In this document: positions 34,760 to 42,426 of the stretch, piece by piece
Layout of the letters: the number at the start of each line of letters is the position of its first letter
How positions within the stretch are numbered: the first letter of the stretch is position 1
DNA from: Allobosea sp035944375
Lineage (GTDB): Bacteria; Pseudomonadota; Alphaproteobacteria; Rhizobiales; Beijerinckiaceae
Reading direction: 5' to 3' (one strand)
Assembly: GCF_035944375.1 (NCBI RefSeq)
Contig: NZ_DASZBE010000027.1
DNA: 64,000 nt
Notes under the pieces: model-generated
The model's input: the letters and a program-made list of their open reading frames with translations, nothing else
Told to the model about the DNA's origin: nothing
Database searches by the model: none
Translations under genes and position numbers: made by a program

Positions 34760-35760
34760 GCGGCGACACTCCTGGGCGCTTGCTGGGAGGGCGCTTTGGC
34801 CCGGCGATATTCGGTGTAGGCGGCGAGCAGCATGTCCTCGTCGCGATGCAGCGGCTTCCAGCCCAGCTCGCGCTTGGCCTTGGAGGTGTCGAGGATGCAG
34901 ATCTCGTCGGCGATCATGTACTGCTCGGGGTCCATGATCGGCATGTTGATCGCGTCGAGCGCGTTCAGCGTCAGCTTCACCAGCGGCGCCGGGGTCGGCA
35001 GCAGGATCGACTTCGAGCCGGCATGCCTGATCAGGTCGCCGAGCAGCTTCTTCACCGGCGGCGGATCGTCCGAGCCGAGATTGTAGGCCGAGTTCGGGAA
35101 ATCCGCCTTCCAGGCCGCGACGCAGGCGCTGGCGCAGTCGAAGACCGAGATGAACTGGTAGGGGTTCTTGCCCGAGCCGATCATCGGCACCGGCAGGTTG
35201 AGGTCGATCAGCTTGAACAGCTTGACGAGAATACCCAGCCGCCCGGGCCCGATGATCAGCCGCGGCCGGAAGATCGGGATCTGGAATCCGCGGTCGCGAT
35301 AGGTCTGGGCCAGCGTCTCGGTCGCGAGCTTGCTCTCGCCATATTCGCCGAGCGGCTTGGCGGGATGCGTCTCGTCCTGCGGCACGGTCACCGAATGGCC
35401 GTAGATCATGTCGGTGGTGAAGTGGACGAGCTTGTGGGCGCCAGCCTTGTCCATCCAGCTCAGGATGTTCTGCGTGCCGTGATAGTTCACCGGCCAGAAG
35501 AAATCGTGCCGCTCCGCGCGGGTCACGATCGGCGAGAGCATCTTGGCCGAGAGGTTGTAGACGAGGTCGTCCTGGCGCAGCGGAATGCCGGCGACGCTCT
35601 GCGCATCCGTCACGTCGATGCGGTGGAAGGGCACCTTGGCGTAATGCGGATGCGGACTCTTGACGATGTCGGCGACCAGCACCTCCTCGCCCATGGCCGC
35701 GAGATCGGCTGCCAGATGCGAGCCGACGAAGCCGTCGCCGCCAATGATGATGTGCTTCAT
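34756..35760 (-). CDS. NAD-dependent epimerase/dehydratase (extended SDR)
   Basis: A 334-residue SDR with the NAD motif GGDGFVGSHLAADL at residues 8-21, the catalytic pair in YGESK (about Tyr139/Lys143), a Thr/Ser-rich strand HFTTDMIYG, and the C-terminal substrate part ISVFDCASACVAAW. Such enzymes act on nucleotide sugars, or in some branches on lipids such as hopanoids and sterols. GGAGAGA precedes the ATG. It is coupled to the aminotransferase. No other sugar biosynthesis gene lies nearby. Confidence 0.89.
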   Translation of the reverse strand: MKHIIIGGDGFVGSHLAADLAAMGEEVLVADIVKSPHPHYAKVPFHRIDVTDAQSVAGIPLRQDDLVYNLSAKMLSPIVTRAERHDFFWPVNYHGTQNILSWMDKAGAHKLVHFTTDMIYGHSVTVPQDETHPAKPLGEYGESKLATETLAQTYRDRGFQIPIFRPRLIIGPGRLGILVKLFKLIDLNLPVPMIGSGKNPYQFISVFDCASACVAAWKADFPNSAYNLGSDDPPPVKKLLGDLIRHAGSKSILLPTPAPLVKLTLNALDAINMPIMDPEQYMIADEICILDTSKAKRELGWKPLHRDEDMLLAAYTEYRRAKAPSQQAPRSVAA

Positions 35761-35776
35761 CTGCAGTCTCTCCGGC

Positions 35777-35890
35777 TCAACGGGGCTGGCGCGGACGCGG
35801 ATCGCGCACCGGGACCGGGATGGGCTTGAGCACAGGCTGGGGCTCGAGCAGCGCGCCGAGGCGCATGAACAGGCGAACGATCAGATCCAT
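35777..35890 (-). CDS. Possible 37-residue membrane-proximal peptide
   Basis: A short frame MDLIVRLFMRLGALLEPQPV followed by a Pro/Arg-rich tail, preceded by GAGGGACATC before the ATG. It fills the gap between the DMT gene (stop 35899) and the SDR start (35760) without overlapping either. An amphipathic helix at residues 3-16 then PxPxP could bind a membrane surface. Evidence is limited to the ribosome site, spacing and composition. Confidence 0.45.
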   Translation of the reverse strand: MDLIVRLFMRLGALLEPQPVLKPIPVPVRDPRPRQPR

Positions 35891-35898
35891 GATGTCCC

Positions 35899-36267
35899 TC
35901 AGCTTTGTGCGATGAAGATGGTGCCGAGCACGATGAGACCGATGCCGGCGATGCGCGCGGGCCCCAGATCCTCGTGAAAGACGAAGAAGGCGTAGGCCGC
36001 GACCACGACATAGGCGAGGCTCAGGAAGGGGTAGGCGTAGGAGATCTGCACCTTCGAGAGCACGATCAGATGCGAGGCCATGCTGATGACGAAGGTGCAC
36101 AGCCCGGCGAAGACGAAGGGGTTGAAGACCACGCGGAAGACCGTCGAGATCAGGCCGTCGCCGGCCACATCGAGCGTCCCCACGCCGGTCATGCCGCGCT
36201 TCAGCATGAGCTGCGCCGCGGCGTTGGTCAGCACCGTGAACAGGATCAGGGGCAGATAGGCGTTCAT
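35899..36267 (-). CDS. Small DMT-superfamily membrane protein (ArnE/ArnF or SMR-like)
   Basis: A 122-residue protein with four helices: residues 3-22, 47-67, 74-94 and 103-121. The pattern AAQLMLKRGM, then ISMASHLIVLSKVQISYAYP and GLIVLGTIFIAQ, resembles the ArnE/ArnF flippase subunits and EmrE-like proteins. As first gene of the aminotransferase operon it probably moves a lipid-linked or amphipathic product across the inner membrane, possibly as a homodimer. Confidence 0.83.
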   Translation of the reverse strand: MNAYLPLILFTVLTNAAAQLMLKRGMTGVGTLDVAGDGLISTVFRVVFNPFVFAGLCTFVISMASHLIVLSKVQISYAYPFLSLAYVVVAAYAFFVFHEDLGPARIAGIGLIVLGTIFIAQS

Positions 36268-36433
36268 CGGCGCAGGAGCACTTTCGCGGTCATCCGCCGT
36301 TCCAAGTCATCGGGCGGCTGGTGTGTCGTCGGGCCTCTGGATGACGTGGAAAATACTTCAAATGCGTTGCGCCGCGGGTCTTACCTCGCTGTAACGTTAA
36401 GATGATCCTGACGGGATCTCAGAAAGACGCCAG

Positions 36434-38347
36434 CTACCCGCCGGCGCGCTCGGGCGCCGGCCGCAGTCCCCGCGGCGCAATGCCGAGCGTCTTCATCCGC
36501 GAGGCCAGCGTCGTTGCGGGCACGCCGAGCAGGGCGGCGGCGCCCTGCGGTCCGCTGACCCGGCCGCGACATGTTTCCAGCGCGGCGAGGATGCTGGCGC
36601 GGTCACGCTCGCGCCGCTCCGCCTCGGTGAGGATGGGCCCGCCCGCCGGAAGGGGCACCGGCGCCGTCACCAGCGGGCGCCCGCCCTCGGGCAGCGCGAT
36701 GAAGAGCCGGCCGTTGCGCGCGAGGATCGCCGCGCGCTCGATGACGTTCTGCAGCTCGCGGACATTGCCGGGCCAGTCATAGGCACGCAGCCGGGAGACG
36801 TCGCCCTCGCTCAGCTTCAGCCCCTCGGTCTTCAGCTTGCGCTGCGCCCCGCCGAGGAAATGCAGGGCCAGCAGCGGAATGTCCTCCGGACGCTCGCGCA
36901 GCGGCACCGAGACGATCGGGAAGACGTCGAGCCTAAAATACAGGTCCTCGCGGAAGCGGCCCTCCCGGACCTCGCGGCGCAGATCCCTGTTGGTCGCCGC
37001 GATGATGCGGACATTGACATGCCGCGTGCGCTCCTCGCCGACGCGCTCGAACTGCCCCTCCTGCAGCACGCGCAGCAACTTGCCCTGCAGCTCGAGCGGG
37101 ATCTCGCCGACCTCGTCGAGGAAGAGCGTGCCACCATCGGCGAGCTCGAAGCGGCCGATGCGGTCCCGCAGCGCCCCGGTGAAGGCGCCCTTCACATGGC
37201 CGAAGAACTCGCTCTCGAACAGCTCGCGCGGGATCGCGGCGCAGTTCACCCGGATCAGGGGCCGCACATGGCGCTCGCTCGCCTCGTGGATGGCGCTCGC
37301 GATCAGCTCCTTTCCGGTGCCGGATTCGCCTGTGATCAGCACGGCGGCGTCGGTGCGCGCCACCAGCTCGACCTGGCTGAGGATCTTCTGGATCGCGCCC
37401 GAGCGCCCGACGACACCACGATGGTTGCGCTCCAGCCGCATCTCCTCCTGCAGATAGGCGTTCTCCTGCTGCAGCCGCTCGCGCAGGCTGTCGACCTCGG
37501 CCAGCGCCGCCCGCAGGCGCTCATCGGCCTCGTGGCGCTGGCTGACGTCGCGGAAGATGATGACCGCCCCGACCAGCCGGCCCCGGTCGCGGATCGGCGT
37601 CGAGGTGTACTCGACCCAGAAGCCCGAGCCGTCCTTGCGGAAGAACATCTCGTTCTCGACATGGTGGACCGCCCCGTCGCGGAAGGCGGCGTAGATCGGG
37701 CATTCCTCATGCGGGTAATGCGTGCCGTCGGGCCGGTGGTGATGCACGCAGGCATGCATGTCCCGCCCGATCAGCTCGCCCGTCTCCCAGCCCAGCATCG
37801 CCTCGCCGGCCGGGTTGACGAAGGTGGTGCGGCCCTCCGCATTGACGCCGAAGATGCCTTCGCCCGCCGCGCGCAGGATCAGCTGGTTGCTGCGCTCGAT
37901 CTCCTGGAACAGCCGCTCCGTGCGGCGCCATTCGGTCAGCCCGGCGCGGACATGCTCCTCTGCATCGGCATCGAGGTCGCGCCGGTGGCGCGCCTCGAGA
38001 TCGTAAAGCGTCAGCAGGATCGACGGGTCGGGCTGGGTCAAAAGCCGCGCGCCGATGCACTCGGCATGGAACGCCGCGCCATCGGCCCGCTGCGGCGAGA
38101 GCGAACGTGTCCAATAGCGGCCCTTGTGCAGCACCGCCTCGGTGAAGACCGTCAGCGCCGCCGCCTGGCCCGCAAACACTGACAGGACCGAGGCGTCGAC
38201 GAGTTCGCCCTCCGGCGGCGTCAGCAGGCGCCGGGCCTCCTCATTGGCCGCCAGAATCCGGCCCGTCGTCACATCCACCGCCAGCGCGGCGTCGACCATG
38301 CTCTCGAACAGCCAGGTGGTCTGCGGCGATACGGGCAAAGCAATCAC
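36434..38347 (-). CDS. Sigma-54-dependent activator with two PAS domains, adjacent to cyanate operon
   Basis: A 637-residue bacterial enhancer-binding protein with a GTG start. PAS domains span about 10-120 and 155-275 (FVNPAGEAMLGWETGELIG; a Cys/His-rich loop HACVHHHRPDGTHYPHEECP that could hold a metal or cofactor). The AAA+ domain at about 315-545 has Walker A GESGTGKE, the sigma-54 contact loop GAFTGA and Walker B GGTLFLDEVGEIP. A Fis-type helix-turn-helix lies near the C-terminus (GPQGAAALLGVPATTLASRMK). It diverges from the cyanate importer, where a sigma-54 promoter and an inverted repeat lie, so direct control is inferred. Confidence 0.93.
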   Translation of the reverse strand: MIALPVSPQTTWLFESMVDAALAVDVTTGRILAANEEARRLLTPPEGELVDASVLSVFAGQAAALTVFTEAVLHKGRYWTRSLSPQRADGAAFHAECIGARLLTQPDPSILLTLYDLEARHRRDLDADAEEHVRAGLTEWRRTERLFQEIERSNQLILRAAGEGIFGVNAEGRTTFVNPAGEAMLGWETGELIGRDMHACVHHHRPDGTHYPHEECPIYAAFRDGAVHHVENEMFFRKDGSGFWVEYTSTPIRDRGRLVGAVIIFRDVSQRHEADERLRAALAEVDSLRERLQQENAYLQEEMRLERNHRGVVGRSGAIQKILSQVELVARTDAAVLITGESGTGKELIASAIHEASERHVRPLIRVNCAAIPRELFESEFFGHVKGAFTGALRDRIGRFELADGGTLFLDEVGEIPLELQGKLLRVLQEGQFERVGEERTRHVNVRIIAATNRDLRREVREGRFREDLYFRLDVFPIVSVPLRERPEDIPLLALHFLGGAQRKLKTEGLKLSEGDVSRLRAYDWPGNVRELQNVIERAAILARNGRLFIALPEGGRPLVTAPVPLPAGGPILTEAERRERDRASILAALETCRGRVSGPQGAAALLGVPATTLASRMKTLGIAPRGLRPAPERAGG

Positions 38348-38377
38348 GGCAGCTCACGAAATGTCGTTACCGGGAAC

Positions 38378-38406
38378 ACGAATTCTCGTCATTTACGAGA
38401 ATTCGT
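38378..38406. promoter_or_regulatory. Perfect 12-bp inverted repeat, probable activator (UAS) site
   Basis: ACGAATTCTCGT (38378-38389) and ACGAGAATTCGT (38395-38406) are exact complements around CATTT. It lies 31 bases upstream of the activator start and about 58 bases before the -24 element of the cyanate promoter, the expected place for an enhancer-binding protein dimer pair. It may also mediate autoregulation. Confidence 0.8.
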
Positions 38407-38463
38407 CAAGTGCGAACCGCCGCTAAGTCCCTGATGTTTCGGCCTGCATCCCGGCCGGCCGGG

Positions 38464-38480
38464 TTGGCCCGCTGCTTGCT
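38464..38480 (+). promoter_or_regulatory. Sigma-54 (-24/-12) promoter of the cyanate operon
   Basis: TTGGCCCGCTGCTTGCT matches consensus YTGGCACGNNNNTTGCW with the invariant GG and GC separated by 10 bases. It differs at one position of the TGGCAC block. Transcription would start near 38490, about 42 bases before the ATG at 38532. Confidence 0.8.
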
Positions 38481-38531
38481 AACTCCCTCGCAGCGACCAG
38501 CCGCCCACTCGATCAGCCGGAGGACACGCGC

Positions 38532-39905
38532 ATGGCCTTGTTCAAGAACCCGTTCGACGCCGACCGCCGCATCCGCCGCGGCTGCGATTGCGGCCGGCAT
38601 GAGAGCCAATCCGCCCATGAGCGGGCGATACGGGCCGAGGCCGTCGAGGTTTCCGCGACGGAGGACGGACGTTACACCCGCGTCGTCGAGAACGCCGTCA
38701 TGCGCGCGCTGTTTCCACAGGATGCGCAGCGCCGCTTCTTCCTGAAGCAGGTCGGCGCGTCGACCGCCCTGGCGGCGATCTCGAGCCTCTTCCCGCTGGC
38801 GGCCGCCACCGAGGCCTTTGCCCAGGCGGTGCCGGAAAAGAAGGACCTCAAGGTCGGCTTCATCCCGATCACCTGCGCGACGCCGATCATCATGGCCTCG
38901 CCGATGGGCTTCTATGCCAAGCATGGCCTGAACGTCGAAGTGATCAAGACCGCCGGCTGGGCCGTCGTCCGCGACAAGACGATCAACAAGGAATACGACG
39001 CCGCCCACATGCTCTCGCCGATGCCGCTGGCGATCTCGATGGGCGCGGGCTCGAACCCAATCCCCTATACGATGCCGGCCGTCGAGAACATCAACGGCCA
39101 GGCCATCACGCTGGCGATGAAGCACAAGGACAAGCGCGATCCGAAGTCATGGAAGGGCTTCAAATTCGCCGTGCCCTTCGACTATTCGATGCACAACTAC
39201 CTGCTGCGCTACTACCTCGCCGAGAACGGGATCGATCCCGACACCGACGTCCAGATCCGCGCCGTGCCGCCGCCGGAGATGGTCGCCAATCTCCGCGCCG
39301 ACAACATCGACGGTTTCCTCGCGCCCGACCCGGTCAACCAGCGCGCGGTCTTCGACGGCGTCGGCTTCATCCACATCCTCTCCAAGGAGATCTGGGACGG
39401 CCATCCCTGCTGCGCCTTCGCGGCCTCCAGGGAGTTCGTGACGCAGACCCCCAACACCTATGCCGCGCTGCTGAAGGCGATCATCGACGCCACCGCCTTC
39501 GCCTCCAAGGCCGAGAACCGCAAACAGATCGCCGAGGCGATCGCGCCGGCAAACTATCTCAACCAGCCGGTGACCGTGGTCGAACAGGTGCTGACCGGCA
39601 CCTATGCGGACGGTCTCGGCAACATCAAGCGCGACCCCAAGCGCATCGATTTCGACCCCTTCCCCTGGGAGGGCTTCGCCGTCTGGATCCTCACCCAGAT
39701 GAAGCGCTGGGGCCAGATCAAGGGCGATGTCGACTACGCCAAGGTGGCCAAGGAGGTCTTCCTCCAGACCGATACGGCGCGGCTGATGGCCGAGGTCGGA
39801 CTGACGCCGCCCACCGGATCGAAGACCATCGTCGTGATGGGCAAGACCTTCGATGCCACCAAGCCGGAGGACTACATCAAGAGCTTCGCGATCAAGCGGA
39901 CGTGA
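38532..39905 (+). CDS. CmpA/NrtA-family ABC substrate-binding protein (probable cyanate importer)
   Basis: A 457-residue binding protein. Residues 1-66 are an extension with the motif GCDCGRHESQSAH (Cys18, Cys20, His23), seen in NrtA-like proteins, followed by the twin-arginine-like signal RRFFLKQVGASTALAAISSL. The binding domain starts LKVGFIPITCATPIIMASPMG and includes HMLSPMPLAISMG. NrtA/CmpA relatives bind nitrate, bicarbonate or cyanate. The cyanase three genes downstream makes cyanate most likely. GGAGGAC precedes the ATG. Confidence 0.9.
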   Translation: MALFKNPFDADRRIRRGCDCGRHESQSAHERAIRAEAVEVSATEDGRYTRVVENAVMRALFPQDAQRRFFLKQVGASTALAAISSLFPLAAATEAFAQAVPEKKDLKVGFIPITCATPIIMASPMGFYAKHGLNVEVIKTAGWAVVRDKTINKEYDAAHMLSPMPLAISMGAGSNPIPYTMPAVENINGQAITLAMKHKDKRDPKSWKGFKFAVPFDYSMHNYLLRYYLAENGIDPDTDVQIRAVPPPEMVANLRADNIDGFLAPDPVNQRAVFDGVGFIHILSKEIWDGHPCCAFAASREFVTQTPNTYAALLKAIIDATAFASKAENRKQIAEAIAPANYLNQPVTVVEQVLTGTYADGLGNIKRDPKRIDFDPFPWEGFAVWILTQMKRWGQIKGDVDYAKVAKEVFLQTDTARLMAEVGLTPPTGSKTIVVMGKTFDATKPEDYIKSFAIKRT

Positions 39906-39933
39906 GACGCGTGATGTCGCCCGAAGCGCCAAC

Positions 39934-40016
39934 CGTCATTGCGAGCAAAGCGAAGCAATCCAGCACCTCGCGCCGAAGCAGGATTGCTTCGTCGGCTGCG
40001 CCTCCTCGCAATGACG
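39934..40016. repeat. REP-like palindromic element, family C
   Basis: CGTCATTGCGAG starts the left arm and CTCGCAATGACG ends the right arm, with inner CGAAGCAATCC and GGATTGCTTCG also complementary. This is a widespread repeat type in Hyphomicrobiales. It fills the gap between the binding-protein gene and the permease gene of the cyanate operon and could fold in the mRNA. Confidence 0.85.
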
Positions 40017-40029
40017 GCGGAGCCGTGAC

Positions 40030-40875
40030 ATGACCCTCCCCCTCAACCTGCGTGCGCTGGTGCTCTCGCTGGCGATTCTCGTCGTCTTCCTCACCGCCTG
40101 GCATGTCGCCACGCAGACCGGCGGTGCCGGGCCGGCGGCGAATATCGACCCCGAATACGCCAAGCTGATGGGCCTCGAGGTCACACAGGGCAAATCGGCG
40201 ATGCCGGGCCCTCTCGACGTCGCCGCGACGATCTGGGGCCATCTGCGCGACCCGTTCTACGACAAGGGCCCCAACGACAAGGGGCTGGGCATCCAGCTCG
40301 CCTATTCGCTCGGCCGCGTCCTGCTCGGCTATGCGCTGGCGGTGCTGGTCGCCGTCCCGCTCGGCTTCCTGATAGGCATGTCGCCGCTGATCTCCCGGGC
40401 GTTCGACCCGTTCATCCAGGTGTTGAAGCCGATCTCGCCCTTGGCCTGGATGCCGCTCGCGCTCTACACGATCAAGGATTCGAGCATCTCCGCGATCTTC
40501 GTGATCTTCATCTGCTCGGTCTGGCCGATGCTGCTGAACACGGCCTTCGGCGTCTCCGCCGTGCGCAAGGAATGGCTCAACGTCGCCCGCACGCTCGAGG
40601 TCGGCCCGATCAGGCGCGCCTTCACCATCATCCTGCCGGCGGCCGCGCCGACGATCCTGACCGGCATGCGCATCTCGATCGGCATCGCCTGGCTCGTCAT
40701 CGTCGCCGCCGAGATGCTCGTGGGCGGAACCGGCATCGGCTACTTCGTCTGGAACGAGTGGAACAACCTCTCGATCACCAATGTCATCGTCGCGATCTTC
40801 GTCATCGGCGTAATGGGCATGATGCTCGACCAGACGCTCGCCCGCCTGCAGCGCGCCGTCACCTATCCGGATTGA
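40030..40875 (+). CDS. NrtB/CynB-type ABC transporter permease
   Basis: A 281-residue inner-membrane permease of the nitrate/sulfonate/bicarbonate family with about six helices. A helical first segment (LRALVLSLAILVVFLTAWHVA), the loop TFGVSAVRKEWLNVARTLEVG containing the EAA-like coupling motif, and IVAAEMLVGGTGIGYFVWNEW are typical. It works with the ATPase 7 bases downstream. Confidence 0.92.
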   Translation: MTLPLNLRALVLSLAILVVFLTAWHVATQTGGAGPAANIDPEYAKLMGLEVTQGKSAMPGPLDVAATIWGHLRDPFYDKGPNDKGLGIQLAYSLGRVLLGYALAVLVAVPLGFLIGMSPLISRAFDPFIQVLKPISPLAWMPLALYTIKDSSISAIFVIFICSVWPMLLNTAFGVSAVRKEWLNVARTLEVGPIRRAFTIILPAAAPTILTGMRISIGIAWLVIVAAEMLVGGTGIGYFVWNEWNNLSITNVIVAIFVIGVMGMMLDQTLARLQRAVTYPD

Positions 40876-40882
40876 GGCGACC

Positions 40883-41767
40883 ATGAGCGACCGCTTCATC
40901 TCGATCGAGGGCATCGCGCGCCGCTACCCCAGGGCCGGCGGCGGCACCACCACCGTCTTCGAGGACCTCTGGTTCTCGATGAAGAAGGGCGAATTCGTCT
41001 GCGTCATCGGCCATTCCGGCTGCGGCAAGACGACCGTGCTCAACATCCTCAACGGGCTCGACGCGCCCGATGACGGCGCGGCCATCGTCGACGGCCGGGC
41101 GATCGAGGGCCCCTCGCTCGACCGCGCCGTGATCTTCCAGGGCCACTCGCTGCTGCCCTGGCGCAGCGTGCTCGGCAATGTCGCTTACGCGGTCGCCGCA
41201 AAACACCGGGACTGGCCGAAGGCGAAGGTCACGGCCCATGCCATGGCCTTCATCGAGAAGGTCGGCCTCAAGGGCTCGGAGCTGAAGAAGCCCTCAGAAC
41301 TCTCCGGCGGCATGAAGCAGCGCGTCGGCATCGCCCGCGCGCTCTCGATCGAGCCCAAGATGATGCTGATGGACGAGCCCTTCTCGGCGCTCGACGCGCT
41401 GACGCGTGGCACGCTGCAGGACGAGGTCCGCCGCATCTGCCTGGAGACCGGCCAGACCGCGTTCATGATCACCCATGACGTCGACGAGGCGATCTATCTC
41501 GCCGACCGCATCGTGCTGATGACCAACGGCCCGCAGGCGATGATCGCCGAGATCGTCGAGAACCCGCTGCCGCGCGAGCGCATCCGCAGCGAGGTCCACC
41601 ATCACCGCGACTACTACGCCATCCGCAACCACCTGATCGACTTCCTCGTGGTGCGCTCGAAGAGCTTCAGGGACGCAATCCCCGAGGGCTACGACCGCCG
41701 CCACCCGCCGGTCGTGCGCCCCAGCGCCAACGGCACCGGCCCCGACGCCGGCCGCAAGGCGGCGTGA
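40883..41767 (+). CDS. NrtD/CynD-type ABC transporter ATP-binding protein
   Basis: A 294-residue ATPase with Walker A GHSGCGKTTV, Q-loop VIFQGHSLLPW, signature LSGGMKQRVGIARAL, Walker B MLMDEPFSALDALTR and switch ITHDVDEAIYLAD. The C-terminal 50 residues extend beyond the core. It is the energy-coupling subunit of the cyanate (or nitrate-like anion) importer encoded with 38532 and 40030. Confidence 0.93.
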   Translation: MSDRFISIEGIARRYPRAGGGTTTVFEDLWFSMKKGEFVCVIGHSGCGKTTVLNILNGLDAPDDGAAIVDGRAIEGPSLDRAVIFQGHSLLPWRSVLGNVAYAVAAKHRDWPKAKVTAHAMAFIEKVGLKGSELKKPSELSGGMKQRVGIARALSIEPKMMLMDEPFSALDALTRGTLQDEVRRICLETGQTAFMITHDVDEAIYLADRIVLMTNGPQAMIAEIVENPLPRERIRSEVHHHRDYYAIRNHLIDFLVVRSKSFRDAIPEGYDRRHPPVVRPSANGTGPDAGRKAA

Positions 41768-41789
41768 CGTCATGACCTACCACGCGCGC

Positions 41790-41882
41790 GTCATCCCGGA
41801 CGCAGCGAAGCGGAGATCCGGGATCCATTCCGGAACGGCTCAGGCATGGATCCCGGGTCTCCCTACGGTCGCCCGGGATGAC
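41790..41882. repeat. REP-like palindromic element, family A copy 2
   Basis: GTCATCCCGG at 41790-41799 pairs with CCGGGATGAC at 41873-41882, with internal GGATCC-rich repeats. It matches the element at 21061-21170 in its arm and in the GAGATCCGGGATC segment. It lies between the ATPase and cynS within the operon. Confidence 0.82.
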
Positions 41883-41919
41883 CGCCATCGATTGCGTTGA
41901 ACCCAAGGAGAACATCGTC

Positions 41920-42408
41920 ATGAAGCGCGAAGAGCTCACCGAGAAGATCCTCGACATCAAGCGCGAGAAGGGCTGGACCTGGAAATACATCACCGAGGAA
42001 ATCGGCGGCATGTCCGAGGTGCTGATCGTCGGCGCCCTGCTCGGCCAGATGAAGCTGGTCAAGCCGCTCGCCGAGAAGGCCGCCGCCCTCTTCGGCCTGA
42101 CCGAGAACGAGAAGCGCATGCTCAACGAGGTGCCCTATCGCGGCACCGGCACGCCGATGCCGCCGACCGACCCGCTGATCTACCGCTTCTACGAGATGGT
42201 GATGGTCAACGGCCCGGCCTGGAAGGCGCTGATCGAGGAGGAATTCGGCGACGGCATCATGTCGGCGATCGACTTCAACATCGAGTTCGAGCGCGAGCCC
42301 AACCCGAAGGGCGACCGCGTCAAGATCGGCATGTCCGGCAAGTTCCTGCCCTACAAGTACTACGGCAACGAGCAGGGCATCCCCGATTACGGCTTCAAGG
42401 AAGCCTGA
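41920..42408 (+). CDS. cynS: Cyanase (cyanate hydratase)
   Basis: A 162-residue enzyme that turns cyanate plus bicarbonate into ammonia and two CO2. The catalytic residues of E. coli CynS (Arg96, Glu99, Ser122) correspond to Arg89, Glu92 and Ser115 (PLIYRFYEMV; GDGIMSAIDF). The N-terminal helical domain covers 1-75 and the beta-rich dimerisation domain ends KFLPYKYYGNEQGIPDYGF. Its ATG follows AAGGAGAAC. It is the last gene of the operon and allows cyanate use as a nitrogen source. Confidence 0.96.
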   Translation: MKREELTEKILDIKREKGWTWKYITEEIGGMSEVLIVGALLGQMKLVKPLAEKAAALFGLTENEKRMLNEVPYRGTGTPMPPTDPLIYRFYEMVMVNGPAWKALIEEEFGDGIMSAIDFNIEFEREPNPKGDRVKIGMSGKFLPYKYYGNEQGIPDYGFKEA

Positions 42409-42426
42409 GCCCGGCGGCAGGGGCGC

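Noticed and set aside
38375..38400. A GGAAC motif near the activator start considered as a third EcfG promoter
   Set aside because: No CGTT at 16 or 17 bases downstream.
38532..41767. Annotation of the importer as a nitrate transporter (NrtABD)
   Set aside because: Family similarity allows nitrate, but no nitrate reductase is near and cynS is in the same operon, so cyanate is preferred; the specificity is still not proven.
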